Shown: positions 27,449 through 37,192, counted from the stretch's first letter. The stretch: 64,000 nt of DNA from Cellvibrionaceae bacterium 1162T.S.0a.05 (GCA_000964245.1 LANB01000001.1:62001-126000), one strand, 5' to 3'. Notes: a model not told the origin generated them from the letters alone. Made by a program: numbers and translations.

Positions 27449-29551
27449 TTAGGGAGTTTTGTTCAGCGCGCGATGCACTTCTCCGGAAATCAATAAACCC
27501 GGGAATTGATTTGCAGAACCAAAATCCCATGCGGCCGATTCGTTGCTCCCTAACACTGCTTGCCAGCCCGCATACAAACTACCAGAGGAACAGGATGTAT
27601 TATTGGCCGACTGGGGACACATCAATTCGGTTTCGCTGTGACCAGAAACAGCACTCAAGCCAGGGCTACTACCACTTTCGACCAAGCCCACTGCGCTTAA
27701 ACCATTTTGTTCGAGAAAATGGTTCGCAACGAACTCGGCTTCTTCCTCTAGCAACCCGGCAAAGCTGCCGGCATTGTCATCGTAAAAATTCAGCCAACTT
27801 GTGGATAAACTGTATTCGATGATAATGTCATCCAGGCCATAACCTATAAACCCGCCCACATAGTCTTCACCGCTCACGATACCGCTGCTAAAACACCCGG
27901 AAACAGAAAACGCACCGCCTTCGCCGATAAAGCCACCAACGGAATTGATTCCGGCAACATTGCCCGTGCTATAACTTCTCAATATTTCTGTGGTGCCGCC
28001 CTGGCCATTGACACCGCCAACAAAACCACCTACATCATCCCCCCCGGCAGCCTCGCCAGTGGCAAAACTGTCAACAATAGAAATTCTGCTGTCCTGTACT
28101 CCGACATGCAAATTACCCACAAAGCCGCCGATGTTTTCATTACCACCAACATTCACGTGGCTTTGTACCTCACTCACCAGTGTACTATGTTCTGACCCTT
28201 CGCCATGCGAGATCAAAGCAAATGCGCCACCGATATAACTGCCATTGCTAATAATCGTTCCTTCGGTCAGGATGTTTCGAAATACAGCCTGGGAAGAATT
28301 GAGACTATGAAAACTTCCGATAATTCCACCAGCGTAAGCAGATAACGAGTCGATAATCGCCTGAATATCAACGTCCACGTTCTGGATAACAACTGTTTCG
28401 ATATCATGTCCTTGCACAATCAGGGCGCCGGCTAACCCTCCGTAATCCCAATGCGCACCCATAATCGAAAGTGCGATATCCAAATCAGAAAACAAAACTT
28501 CACCATAACGAAGCTGCGAATGCCCTATGGTCCCAGCATAACCTTGTGGTGCATTAAGCTCACCACTCGCTTGTATATTCGTCACTGTCATTGAAGCCAT
28601 GGCGGCAAACATTGAACCTGCTAAAAGCCCTACCCGCTGCTGGCAATCAAGGTCTGCAACAATTTCAATTTCATTTAAAATAAGATCACCAAAACCCTCG
28701 GGCTCATAATCACCAAAAACGCCCCCACACTCAGAGTTACCGTTCACTTGCCCTTGAACGCGAATAGTTTCGACGATGGGCACGAAAGCCTGAAAATGCC
28801 CTGCTAGTACACCAACTTTTTCATCACCAGTAATTCTTACATCCTGATCAAGTACGAGATTATTTATAGTCACGACCGATGTTGCCGACTCATTTCCCAC
28901 ATAACCAAATAGCCCGATATTCGATTCCGTTGGACGATCGATATACAAATTGGAAATACTGTGTCCATTACCGTTAAAGGAGCCGGTAAAGCCCGCTTCT
29001 GCATCCCCCAGCGGCAACCATCCGGCATAGGAGCCGTCACCGTCGTAATCAAAGTAAGTATCTCCGGTATCCGCCACGCCGTTGCCATTGGTATCAAAAT
29101 CGAGATCTTCGATGAGCTCGTAGCCTCTGCATCCCTCCATTGGGCATCCACTGGAATCGGCTTCTCCGCCGTGGCTCTGGCGCGCCTCACCGGCTAATTG
29201 GTTACGCACCCAGTCGAGCTGCTCCAGAGTGGCAATTTCAATCAAACCATCATTATCCCGGTCGACATCCTCTAAATTAATCACACCATCCGCGTCGTCA
29301 TCGTCGCTCGGCCCTCCAGAAGAACTACTCGAGCTTGAACTGGAACTCGAACTCGAACTCGAACTTGAACTATTTGAACTCGAACTCGAACTTGAACTAC
29401 TTGAACTTGAACTGCTTGCGCTGCTCGAGTTTGAACTGGAAGAGAGGCTTCCGTTCTGGCCACCACCGCCGCCTCCACATGCCGAGAGTTGGCTAATGCA
29501 AAAAATTACAAAAACCCATGTAATTGCTGAACTAAGTCGTATTTTTTTCAC
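27449..29551 (-). CDS. Poly-Ser lipoprotein with Ca-binding-like and GLUG-like beta-helix repeats
   Basis: I set the start at GTG 29551 (VKKIRLSS), which has GGAG nine bases upstream and opens a lipoprotein signal with lipobox LSAC followed by six Gly. A poly-Ser linker of about 45 residues leads to a D-rich segment (DDDDADGVINLEDVDRDNDGLIEI) of thrombospondin-3/dockerin-like calcium-binding character. The remaining 550 residues repeat short glycine-rich strands such as VGGFVGG and NVGGFIGEGG in the manner of GLUG or right-handed beta-helix surface proteins. There is no recognisable catalytic motif. It is likely surface-exposed and could bind a substrate or another cell; a function cannot be named. 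It is a singleton between metabolic operons. Confidence 0.75.
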   Translation of the reverse strand: MKKIRLSSAITWVFVIFCISQLSACGGGGGGQNGSLSSSSNSSSASSSSSSSSSSSSSSNSSSSSSSSSSSSSSSSSSGGPSDDDDADGVINLEDVDRDNDGLIEIATLEQLDWVRNQLAGEARQSHGGEADSSGCPMEGCRGYELIEDLDFDTNGNGVADTGDTYFDYDGDGSYAGWLPLGDAEAGFTGSFNGNGHSISNLYIDRPTESNIGLFGYVGNESATSVVTINNLVLDQDVRITGDEKVGVLAGHFQAFVPIVETIRVQGQVNGNSECGGVFGDYEPEGFGDLILNEIEIVADLDCQQRVGLLAGSMFAAMASMTVTNIQASGELNAPQGYAGTIGHSQLRYGEVLFSDLDIALSIMGAHWDYGGLAGALIVQGHDIETVVIQNVDVDIQAIIDSLSAYAGGIIGSFHSLNSSQAVFRNILTEGTIISNGSYIGGAFALISHGEGSEHSTLVSEVQSHVNVGGNENIGGFVGNLHVGVQDSRISIVDSFATGEAAGGDDVGGFVGGVNGQGGTTEILRSYSTGNVAGINSVGGFIGEGGAFSVSGCFSSGIVSGEDYVGGFIGYGLDDIIIEYSLSTSWLNFYDDNAGSFAGLLEEEAEFVANHFLEQNGLSAVGLVESGSSPGLSAVSGHSETELMCPQSANNTSCSSGSLYAGWQAVLGSNESAAWDFGSANQFPGLLISGEVHRALNKTP
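29319..29445 (-). repeat. Hexanucleotide AGTTCG/AGTTCA tandem repeat encoding poly-Ser
   Basis: The lipoprotein linker is coded by strictly alternating AGT and TCN codons, producing runs of AGTTCG and AGTTCA hexamers (for example four in a row near 29345-29370). Single Asn and Ala codons interrupt it. The pattern is a potential slippage site that would change linker length in steps of two serines. Confidence 0.8.
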
Positions 29552-29802
29552 GTTTACACTCCAATGATCGCTGTAACCGGGCAAAACCGCGGCCCGGCAT
29601 TAACTTAAAACAGGCGTTCATTGTGTATAAATGCGTGACAACTGCGCTTGAGCAAATGTGAGCACTTGTGAAATTAGCGCTAAAAAGATCACAAAACACA
29701 CACTTTTCATTGAAGTTTCATAAATCCCTTCAAAAACTGCGTGCGCCTTTTGGGAACCACCTGCGCATGAAACGTGTTTTGAAACGTGGGTTTAAACGTA
29801 AG

Positions 29803-31524
29803 TCACTGTACTTCGGACACAGTAAACATCTCTTTTACTTTCGCAATTGAAAATTTCACAGCCTGACCCAGCTCAACTTTCGGCGGTTTTACTAAATACG
29901 ATGGGTCAATACTAAGGTCTATCACGCAGGGGGCATCAGTGTGCATGGCCTCATTCAATGCTTGCGCAAACTGATCGCTGTCTTTGACTGACCACCCTTG
30001 ACCACCACACAATTTTGCAAAGGCCGCAAAATCAAGGTTGTGCAAAGCCGTTTGCGATTCTGGATTCCCTTTAGCCTCCTGTTCCATTTGAATCAAGCCT
30101 AATTTTTCGTTATTGAAAACAATCACTTTCACCGGCAATTTGTACTTCACGGCGGTCAGAAAATCCTGCATTAACATTCCAAAACCGCCGTCGCCGACCA
30201 AGGCGATCACTTGACGATTCGGGTAGGCCAATTTCGCGCCCATCGCTCCACTGAACCCGAAACTCATCGTACCGAGGTTCGCAGAAAGCGTAAAACGTTG
30301 ACGACTTTTCATTGGCAAATACTTCGCAGCCCACGCAGTCACGGCACCCGTATCACAAACAAAAACGGCATCATCATCAGCATATTTTCCTAATTCATTG
30401 GCAACCCACTTTGGGTTCAAGCTTCCTTCCTGTTTGCTCGATTCCAGGGAATTTTTTTGCTTGCGCCACTTGTTCATAGTCCCCTGCAATGACTTCAAAA
30501 AATCCTGTTTGTCTGCTCTGTTTTTACTGCCGCTGAGCGTCTTTAACAAAAGCACCAGTGAGCTTTTGGCATCTCCTGAAAGTGCGATATCGACATGACT
30601 GCGTCGACCAAAGCGTGTCGGGTCATTGTTAATCTGCACAATGGTGGCCTTGCCCGTCGGGTAATAGTCTTTGTATGGGAAGTCGGTACCCACCGTGATT
30701 AACAGGTCACAACGCTCAACCGCTTCCTGTCCCGCTTTCGAACCAAGCACACCCAGCCCACCCAACGACAACGGATGATCCTCGGCGAGGAGTTCCTTGG
30801 CACGCAAAGAATGAATGATTCCAGCTTGAATTTTCTCCGCGAACTCAATCAGTTCGGCGCGCGCAGACAGCGCACCAAAACCAGCAAGAATAACGGGGCG
30901 AGAGGCCTGTTCCACTGTGCTCAGTGTTTGTGCAATTGTCTCTGAGGAGGGTACGGCATTTTGGCGGCCGGCATCGCTGATCGTTTCCCGTGAGAGTTGT
31001 ACTTCGTGATTGCGGTATAAAGACTCACCTGCAACATCTTCAGGCAAGGCAAGATGGCTGACACCTGAGTGGGTCAAAGCATGCTGACAAGCTTGCTCAA
31101 TAAGTGAGGGCACTTGCTCATGACTGACAACCGTCGCATTAAAACCTGCCACATCGTCAAACAATTTTTGACTGTTCACTTCCTGATGTGACTCAAAACC
31201 CATCTCTGCTCGCGCGACTTGCCCGGTAATAGCAAGCACAGGTGCATTGTCCATGTGGGCATCGTAAAGCCCGTTCAATAAATGGATGGCGCCTCCACCA
31301 GACGTACCGACACACACCGCAAGTTCACCGGTTAACTTTGCCTGTGCAGAGGCGGCCAGAGCTCCAGCCTCCTCGTGACGCACCTGAATAAACTGGATAT
31401 CATCGCGCCGCCGAATCGCCTCGATAAGATCGTTAATCGCATCGCCAGGCATACCATACACATGACGCACACCGAAGCGGACTAATACATCCATAATTCT
31501 GTCGCTAACAGTTGTGGTAAACAT
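29803..31524 (-). CDS. poxB: Pyruvate oxidase/dehydrogenase-like ThDP enzyme (PoxB/YdaP type)
   Basis: The 573-residue protein has the three-domain layout of thiamine diphosphate enzymes: Pyr domain with the cofactor-activating Glu in RHEEAGALAASAQAK, central FAD/Rossmann-like domain (about 190-340), and PP domain with GDGGFGMLMQDF..VIVFNN, the GDG-N26-NN Mg-ThDP motif. Length and sequence fit PoxB/YdaP, which decarboxylate pyruvate to acetate and CO2. The C-terminus (VELGQAVKFSIAKVKEMF) could form an amphipathic helix like the lipid-activated tail of E. coli PoxB. It lies 48 bp behind gdhA with AGGAG before its ATG. Acetolactate synthase is a less likely alternative. Confidence 0.8.
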   Translation of the reverse strand: MFTTTVSDRIMDVLVRFGVRHVYGMPGDAINDLIEAIRRRDDIQFIQVRHEEAGALAASAQAKLTGELAVCVGTSGGGAIHLLNGLYDAHMDNAPVLAITGQVARAEMGFESHQEVNSQKLFDDVAGFNATVVSHEQVPSLIEQACQHALTHSGVSHLALPEDVAGESLYRNHEVQLSRETISDAGRQNAVPSSETIAQTLSTVEQASRPVILAGFGALSARAELIEFAEKIQAGIIHSLRAKELLAEDHPLSLGGLGVLGSKAGQEAVERCDLLITVGTDFPYKDYYPTGKATIVQINNDPTRFGRRSHVDIALSGDAKSSLVLLLKTLSGSKNRADKQDFLKSLQGTMNKWRKQKNSLESSKQEGSLNPKWVANELGKYADDDAVFVCDTGAVTAWAAKYLPMKSRQRFTLSANLGTMSFGFSGAMGAKLAYPNRQVIALVGDGGFGMLMQDFLTAVKYKLPVKVIVFNNEKLGLIQMEQEAKGNPESQTALHNLDFAAFAKLCGGQGWSVKDSDQFAQALNEAMHTDAPCVIDLSIDPSYLVKPPKVELGQAVKFSIAKVKEMFTVSEVQ

Positions 31525-31572
31525 ATTTACTCTCCTGTTTCGAAAAAAATGAAATGAGCTAATGGTGATCTA

Positions 31573-32934
31573 TCACGCAGTGCCGTACCAACGTAACGCT
31601 TCAGATAACTGCTCAAAGGCAGCGAGGTTTGCACCTCGTTTGTAGTCGATAGCGGAATTCTCGCCTGTTTTTCCGTGGGCACAACAGGCTTCGAAAATTG
31701 TGTGCATAATCTCCTGTAGCTTCTTGTCAACACGGTCTGCTTGCCATCGGAGGCGCGTGCGATTCTGCGAAATCTCAAGCCCCGATACGGCTACACCACC
31801 TGCATTGACGGCTTTACTCGGGGCGACAATGATAGGGCTCTTCTTAAAGCTTTGCATCGCAGCGGAAGTGCAAGGCATATTCGCCCCTTCGAACACAGCA
31901 AGACATTCATTTTCAATCAGCTCCTTCGCATCATTCTCATCAAGTTCGTTCTGCGTTGCACAAGCAAACGCGAGTTGCGGGTGCAATGCCCAAGGCTTTT
32001 TATCTTGCTTGAAAGTAATGTCTTGCTGTTCAGCAAATTCCTGTAAGTCGCCACGTTTGCCGATATGCTTTTTCAAGCGTTCCAGCATGTCTTGCTGTAA
32101 ACCGTCTTTGAAATGTGCTGTACCCTTGCTGTTAGACAGTGCGATCACTTTTGCTTTTTTGCTGAGTAATTTCTCCGCTGTGTGCAATGCAACGTTGCCT
32201 GCACCCGAGACTGCGCAGACTTTATCTTCGAGCGTTTCGTCGAATTCGTGTTTCACCAGGTGCTCAGCAAAATACACTGTGCCGTACCCGGTCGCTTCCT
32301 CACGGAAACATGACCCGCCGAAGACGGGATGCTTACCTGTTAATACTCCGCTGAACTTTCCGGTAATGGCTCTGTATTGGTCAAACATGTAGGCAATTTC
32401 AGCAGAACCCACACCAATGTCCCCTGCCGGCACATCAATGTCAGGGCCAATATGTCTCGCGAGCTGCGTCATAAAGGCTTCGCAAAAACGCTGGATCTCT
32501 TCCCGACTTTTTCCGTGGGGATCAAAATCGGACCCGCCTTTTGCGCCACCCATCGGCAACCCGGTTAAACTATTTTTAAATGTTTGCTCAAATCCAAGAA
32601 AACAAAGTACGCTGGTGTTGAGCGCTTTATTAAATCTTAACCCGCCTTTGTAGGGACCTAACATGTTATTGAACTGAACACGGTAGCCTCGATTGAAGCG
32701 TCGGCGGTTATGATCATCAACCCAGGCAACACGAAAATTTATGATACGATCGGGCTCACTCAGGTACCGTAGTGCGCGCCAATTTTGTTCTAGCACCTCG
32801 CGTGAATCTGAAGACTCCGGCGCGAGCACATCCTCTGCAACATCTTCTAAAGCCTGAATATACTCCGGCATGTCAGGATACGTTTTTTGAACCTGTTTTT
32901 TTAAAGATTCGATTGAATATTTTTCGTTCGTCAT
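31573..32934 (-). CDS. gdhA: NADP-type glutamate dehydrogenase
   Basis: The 453-residue protein matches hexameric NADP-dependent glutamate dehydrogenases, which aminate 2-oxoglutarate with ammonium. The motifs GPYKGGLRFN, GLPMGGAKGGSDFDPHGKS (catalytic Lys in GGAKGG) and DVPAGDIGVG are intact, and the nucleotide fold starts at VCAVSGAGNVALHTAEKL. AAGGA lies nine bases before the ATG. It is first in a probable operon with the pyruvate oxidase-like gene, which links nitrogen assimilation to overflow of pyruvate; that link is an inference. Confidence 0.96.
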   Translation of the reverse strand: MTNEKYSIESLKKQVQKTYPDMPEYIQALEDVAEDVLAPESSDSREVLEQNWRALRYLSEPDRIINFRVAWVDDHNRRRFNRGYRVQFNNMLGPYKGGLRFNKALNTSVLCFLGFEQTFKNSLTGLPMGGAKGGSDFDPHGKSREEIQRFCEAFMTQLARHIGPDIDVPAGDIGVGSAEIAYMFDQYRAITGKFSGVLTGKHPVFGGSCFREEATGYGTVYFAEHLVKHEFDETLEDKVCAVSGAGNVALHTAEKLLSKKAKVIALSNSKGTAHFKDGLQQDMLERLKKHIGKRGDLQEFAEQQDITFKQDKKPWALHPQLAFACATQNELDENDAKELIENECLAVFEGANMPCTSAAMQSFKKSPIIVAPSKAVNAGGVAVSGLEISQNRTRLRWQADRVDKKLQEIMHTIFEACCAHGKTGENSAIDYKRGANLAAFEQLSEALRWYGTA

Positions 32935-33538
32935 TTTTGATCCTTGTCCCGTTTTGGGTGCATAATCTTAAGACTTACGCTTTAAGACTACGCAGAGCCC
33001 ATGGATCTGGATCACTGTGGTGGTCGTGTGAAGATGCAGGCGCAGAGGTGTTCAAACTTCAATACTCCGCATGACTTACTCCCAGAATATGGCATGGTTT
33101 TCTGGCTCTAATTCCGAATACTGCGTCAATGACTCGCATGTAAGGTGCCAACAGTTGTAGTGAAGGCCAATAACACCGACAATTATGCCATTGCGATTGG
33201 CGGGCGCGGTGCTATTGTCGATTAGCCTTATAGTATGGATATCGGACAGGCGTAGGTTGCAGGTGCTTATTTCAGCTGTCGTTATACATCATAATTCTTC
33301 TTGTATTCATCTAAAATTCAATTTGCTTTCGTCATTCTTTTAAATTTCATGAAAGTTGTTTCTATGCCTATTGAAGCTTAAATCCAAATGAATAAAAAAC
33401 GGCCGATCACAATCACTTTAACTTTTTTGTATCGACCGCTTGCGGATTGTGAAATTAGACACTTTATATTTTAAACGTTTTACTCAGATTGAAGCTGTAT
33501 TGAACGTTGTGAAGCCAGCAAGGCATATTACCTGCAAC
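32935..33538. other. Intergenic region between gdhA and the MscS gene
   Basis: About 600 bp without a supported gene. It must hold the gdhA promoter at its left side. At the right it holds a hairpin with a T-tail for the MscS gene. A short frame with the look VKANNTDNYAIAIGGRGAIVD (about 33149-33220) could be a gene remnant, but I could not place it. Confidence 0.45.
33394..33438 (-). terminator. Probable terminator of the MscS-family gene
   Basis: On the minus strand, 8-base arms CGGTCGAT (33438-33431) and ATCGGCCG (33407-33400), with one G-T pair and a 23-base loop, are followed by TTTTTT (33399-33394). It lies about 100 bp after the MscS stop codon. Confidence 0.5.
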
Positions 33539-34597
33539 TCAAGCTTGAGTAATGTTGTAAAGCGTCTGAGTCGGAAAGGCAAATTCCAGCCCTTCAGCAT
33601 TAAATCGCTTCAAAATTTCCAGATTCACTTCCGATTGTGTTCCAGCAATATCCTCACCTTTTTCAATGTAATAGATAAACATGATATTCATTGCAAAATC
33701 GCCAAAGGCATTGAATGAAATGACCGTTTTCTCTTCAGTGTGCGGATTGTCATTATTGATTTCCTGCAATATTGCCATTGCGCGTTCCATCTTTTCTGGC
33801 GTGGTGTCGTACGTGAGGCCCAGATTAATCACCACCTTGCGTGAGGGCTCCCAGCTCACATTCTCTACCGGTGCGTCCGCAAACTTGGCATTGGGAATGG
33901 TGACGATACGACCTTCAAGCGTCTTTAATCGCGTACTGCGGATGCCAATCTCCTCCACCGAACCGTCATAGCCCGCCACTTTAACGCGATCCCCAATCTT
34001 GAAGGGTTTATCGGTAAATATTGTGAAACCGCCGAATACGTTCGAAACAGTATCCTTGGCTGCCATTGCCAACGCGAGGCCGCCAATACCCAAACCTGCG
34101 ATCAGCGCTGCGACATCGTAGCCTGCATTGTTCAAACCGATGATGATGGCCATCACCCAGATAATCGTGCTTATGCCTTTACGCACGATGGGCAGCAATT
34201 GATCGTCGAAATCACTTTCTGTCTTATCGGCAAGGGGCGCCACATAGGCTCTGAACAGCGCATTGAAAAGACGGCTTAGCATCCAGCCTATCAGGATTGC
34301 AATAAGAACCTGGTAGACACGGCCAATAAATGTGCTCAGCGCCTCCGGAAGCGTAAGATAGTTAAGGCCAAACCAGAAACCCGCCACAATAATCAGAAAT
34401 ACCGAGGGCTCCTCGATCATATCGACAATCAGGTCGTCGAGCTGGGTTTTGGTTTTTGCGGTGAATAAGCGCACTACACGCGAAAAGATCCAATAGATGA
34501 TTTTTGCGAGAATCACCGACAAAACGATGATAGCAGTCGCAATAAACCATTCCTGGAGGGTGTTGCCATAATAGGTTTGCGTTAATATGGATTGCAT
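33539..34597 (-). CDS. MscS-family mechanosensitive ion channel
   Basis: The 352-residue protein has four hydrophobic segments; the last (ALIAGLGIGGLALAMAAKDTVSNVFGG) is the Gly/Ala-packed pore helix TM3 of MscS channels, followed by the beta domain (FKIGDRVKVAGYDGSVEEIGIRSTRL, then VTIPNAKFADAPVENVS) and the alpha/beta C-terminal cage. Such channels open under membrane tension and release solutes on osmotic downshock. It has one more N-terminal helix than minimal E. coli MscS. It is divergent from yjgR, 84 bp away, and stands alone. Confidence 0.93.
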   Translation of the reverse strand: MQSILTQTYYGNTLQEWFIATAIIVLSVILAKIIYWIFSRVVRLFTAKTKTQLDDLIVDMIEEPSVFLIIVAGFWFGLNYLTLPEALSTFIGRVYQVLIAILIGWMLSRLFNALFRAYVAPLADKTESDFDDQLLPIVRKGISTIIWVMAIIIGLNNAGYDVAALIAGLGIGGLALAMAAKDTVSNVFGGFTIFTDKPFKIGDRVKVAGYDGSVEEIGIRSTRLKTLEGRIVTIPNAKFADAPVENVSWEPSRKVVINLGLTYDTTPEKMERAMAILQEINNDNPHTEEKTVISFNAFGDFAMNIMFIYYIEKGEDIAGTQSEVNLEILKRFNAEGLEFAFPTQTLYNITQA

Positions 34598-34681
34598 GAG
34601 GTTCCTTTCGGTCTGGATTGTTAGGTGAATCGGGAATACTCAAATGTTGACACATAACAAAATTCAGGAAAAGGGGGCAGT

Positions 34682-36172
34682 ATGGCGGATTTGGTTCTTG
34701 GAGGTAACGGCGAAAAACAGATTGCCATTTCGGCGTCTACGCTCAATCGCCATGGCCTTATCGCTGGGGCAACGGGCACTGGCAAAACCGTTTCCCTGCA
34801 AGTTCTGGTCGAACAACTTTCGCTTGCTGGCGTTCCGGTATTTGTCCCCGATATCAAGGGGGATCTTTCCGGTCTTGCTGCGGCAGGCACGCCCCATCCA
34901 AAAATTACCGAGCGCGTTGAATATATTGGTTTGAACACTATGCCCTTCTCGGCAATGCCTGTTGTTTTTTGGGACATTCTGGAAAAAAGTGGTCACCCCT
35001 TACGCACCACTGTCAGCGAGATGGGCCCCTTGTTGTTGGCAAATTTGCTTGAATTGAATGAAACACAAACCGGGGTTCTCTATGCCTGTTTCACCGAAGC
35101 GGATGAACGCGGCTGGATGTTGCTGGACATCGATGATCTCAAATCCATGTTGAGCTGGGTGGCAGAGCATGCAAAAGAACTCAAAGCGGATTATGGAAAT
35201 ATTTCATCTGCCAGTGTGGGCGCGATTAAACGCCGCCTGGTGGTGCTTGAGGCTCAGGGCATCGAACACTTTCTTGGTGAGCCTGCGCTGGAACTCGCCG
35301 ACCTGATGCGTACCGACATGAGTGGCAGAGGGCTGGTAAACATTCTGGATGCCGCCACACTCATTCAACAATCACCCCGTCTGTACAGCAGTGTACTGCT
35401 TTGGTTACTGGCCGAGCTTTTCGAAGACTTGCCTGAGGTTGGTGATCAATCGAAACCGAAATTGGTTATCTTTCTGGATGAAGCACACTTGATTTTTGAT
35501 TCCGCAGACAAGAGCCTGATTAAAAAAATCGAGCAAGTTGTCCGGCTGATTCGCTCCAAAGGCGTCGGCATCATATTTATCACCCAAAGCCCCCTGGATA
35601 TTCCAGCGGACATCGCCGGACAATTGGGCCTGAAGATTCAGCATGCGCTGCGTGCCTTTACCGCAAGAGACAAGAAAGCCCTTAAAGCGGTAGCGGAAAG
35701 TTTTCGGGAAAACCCAAACTTTGATACAAAATCAGTTTTACCGGAACTCGGTACGGGTGAAGCCTTGATATCCAATCTGGATGAAAACGGTATTCCTCAA
35801 ATTGTTGAAAAGACCCTGATGTCGCCTCCACACAGTCAAATCGGGCCAATTGACGATCAACAGCGTCAAGAACAAATCAAACGTTCACCACATGGCGACA
35901 AATATACACAACGCGTTAACCGTGAATCGGCACACGAGGTATTGCGAAAACGCGCAGAACAACAGATCACAGCGAAAGCACCGCCCCCTAAAACCAGTAA
36001 ACCCTCACGAAGCCAATCAACACCACGCCAATCAACACCAGGAAAGACGCGTCGTTCAAGCTCTCGACAATCAGCGGGTGAAGCTTTTATAAAAAGTGTT
36101 ACGCGCGCCATAGGCAGCCAACTCGGGCGGCGAATTGCCCGCGGCATTTTAGGGTCAATATTCAAGCGCTGA
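34682..36172 (+). CDS. yjgR: YjgR-family (DUF853) HerA/FtsK-like ATPase
   Basis: The 496-residue protein has Walker A GATGTGKT at about 30-37, VFVPDIKGDLSGL, Walker B KLVIFLDEAHLIFD at about 260-273 and the GIIFITQSPLDIP sensor region, all typical of YjgR, a cytoplasmic P-loop ATPase related to HerA. The last 90 residues are rich in Ser, Pro and Arg and probably disordered, ending in a hydrophobic/basic tail. GGGGGCAGT precedes the ATG. The biological role of YjgR is not settled. It is convergent with ppk2. Confidence 0.9.
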   Translation: MADLVLGGNGEKQIAISASTLNRHGLIAGATGTGKTVSLQVLVEQLSLAGVPVFVPDIKGDLSGLAAAGTPHPKITERVEYIGLNTMPFSAMPVVFWDILEKSGHPLRTTVSEMGPLLLANLLELNETQTGVLYACFTEADERGWMLLDIDDLKSMLSWVAEHAKELKADYGNISSASVGAIKRRLVVLEAQGIEHFLGEPALELADLMRTDMSGRGLVNILDAATLIQQSPRLYSSVLLWLLAELFEDLPEVGDQSKPKLVIFLDEAHLIFDSADKSLIKKIEQVVRLIRSKGVGIIFITQSPLDIPADIAGQLGLKIQHALRAFTARDKKALKAVAESFRENPNFDTKSVLPELGTGEALISNLDENGIPQIVEKTLMSPPHSQIGPIDDQQRQEQIKRSPHGDKYTQRVNRESAHEVLRKRAEQQITAKAPPPKTSKPSRSQSTPRQSTPGKTRRSSSRQSAGEAFIKSVTRAIGSQLGRRIARGILGSIFKR

Positions 36173-36211
36173 GCGTTTGGCAGAAAACTCTCCTGCCATT
36201 GAATTCAGAAC

Positions 36212-37192
36212 TTAATCAATACTGCGATTGCCCCTGTGGTAACGCACAACAACGGCAGGGTCCGCATACAAACTGGTAACGGCATTTTCCTTGCCCTTAT
36301 AATCCAGTGCCGACAGCGTAAAACGCATACTCTCCAGGCGCGCTTTTTTCTTATCGTTTGCTTTTACGATAATCCATGGGCTATATGACGTGTGTGTCTT
36401 ACTGAACATTTCATCCTTGTAACGTGTATACAAATCCCAATGTGCCTGCGCCTCTTCATCGACAGGACTAATTTTCCATTGTTTAAGGGGGTTATTACGG
36501 CGTGAATCGAAGCGCTCTGCCTGAACTTCTTTCGAAATGGAAAACCAGAATTTAATAATTTCTATATTGTCTTCATACAACATATGTTCAAATTCCGGAA
36601 CTTGTTGCAGGAATATTTTATGTTGTTGTTCAGTACAGAAATTCATAACTGGCTCAACGACTGCGCGGTTATACCAGCTGCGATCAAAAAACGTGATTTC
36701 ACCGGGGTTGGGAAGCTTTTCCACATAGCGCTGAAAATACCACTGCCCTTTTTGCTGTTCGGTGGGTTTGGGTAATGCGACAATTCGTGCACTACGCGGG
36801 TTTAGATGTTCTATAAAGCGGCGAATACTGCCGCCTTTCCCTGCCGCGTCGCGACCTTCAAAAATAATAACAACGCGACGCCCGTTTTCTTGCACGTCGC
36901 GTTGTAAACGTACCAGTTCAATTTGCAACTTTTCAAGTTCCTGCTCGTAGCGCAACTTGACCAGTGCCTTTTTGACATTGATATTCTTGCTGGACAATAG
37001 CTGAATCAAGCCCTCACGGGTATTGATTTCCCTAAGCTCCTCCTCGCTGAGCACGATATTCTTCTTCAAGGTTTTACCCACAATTTTTTCTTCTTGTGTG
37101 AGTGCACTACCCTCTCCAGATTGACTTTCGCTGCTGATCAGTGGTTTGCTAGCATCAGCGACGATTGCATCGTTTGAATTTGATATCCCCAT
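36212..37192 (-). CDS. ppk2: Polyphosphate kinase 2
   Basis: The 326-residue protein has the PPK2 core: Walker A in FEGRDAAGKGGSIRRF, then KPTEQQKGQWYFQRYVEKLPNPGEITFFDRSWYNRAVVEPV (Walker B-type FFDRSWYNR lid region) and NPLKQWKISPVD. PPK2 enzymes use polyphosphate to phosphorylate nucleoside di- or monophosphates. The order and length (single domain, about 230-residue core with a 95-residue charged N-terminal extension) fit class I, which uses ADP or GDP; the substrate class is inferred. A candidate Fnr-type box lies about 120 bp upstream. Confidence 0.93.
   Translation of the reverse strand: MGISNSNDAIVADASKPLISSESQSGEGSALTQEEKIVGKTLKKNIVLSEEELREINTREGLIQLLSSKNINVKKALVKLRYEQELEKLQIELVRLQRDVQENGRRVVIIFEGRDAAGKGGSIRRFIEHLNPRSARIVALPKPTEQQKGQWYFQRYVEKLPNPGEITFFDRSWYNRAVVEPVMNFCTEQQHKIFLQQVPEFEHMLYEDNIEIIKFWFSISKEVQAERFDSRRNNPLKQWKISPVDEEAQAHWDLYTRYKDEMFSKTHTSYSPWIIVKANDKKKARLESMRFTLSALDYKGKENAVTSLYADPAVVVRYHRGNRSID

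Noticed and set aside
29229-29567. Plus-strand Glu/Leu-rich frame opposite the poly-Ser lipoprotein
   Set aside because: Again the antisense of AGTTCN repeats, not a protein.
29769-29800. Three AAACGT repeats downstream of the poxB-like gene
   Set aside because: Spacing is irregular (12 and 13 bases) and the place, after a stop codon, does not suggest an operator.
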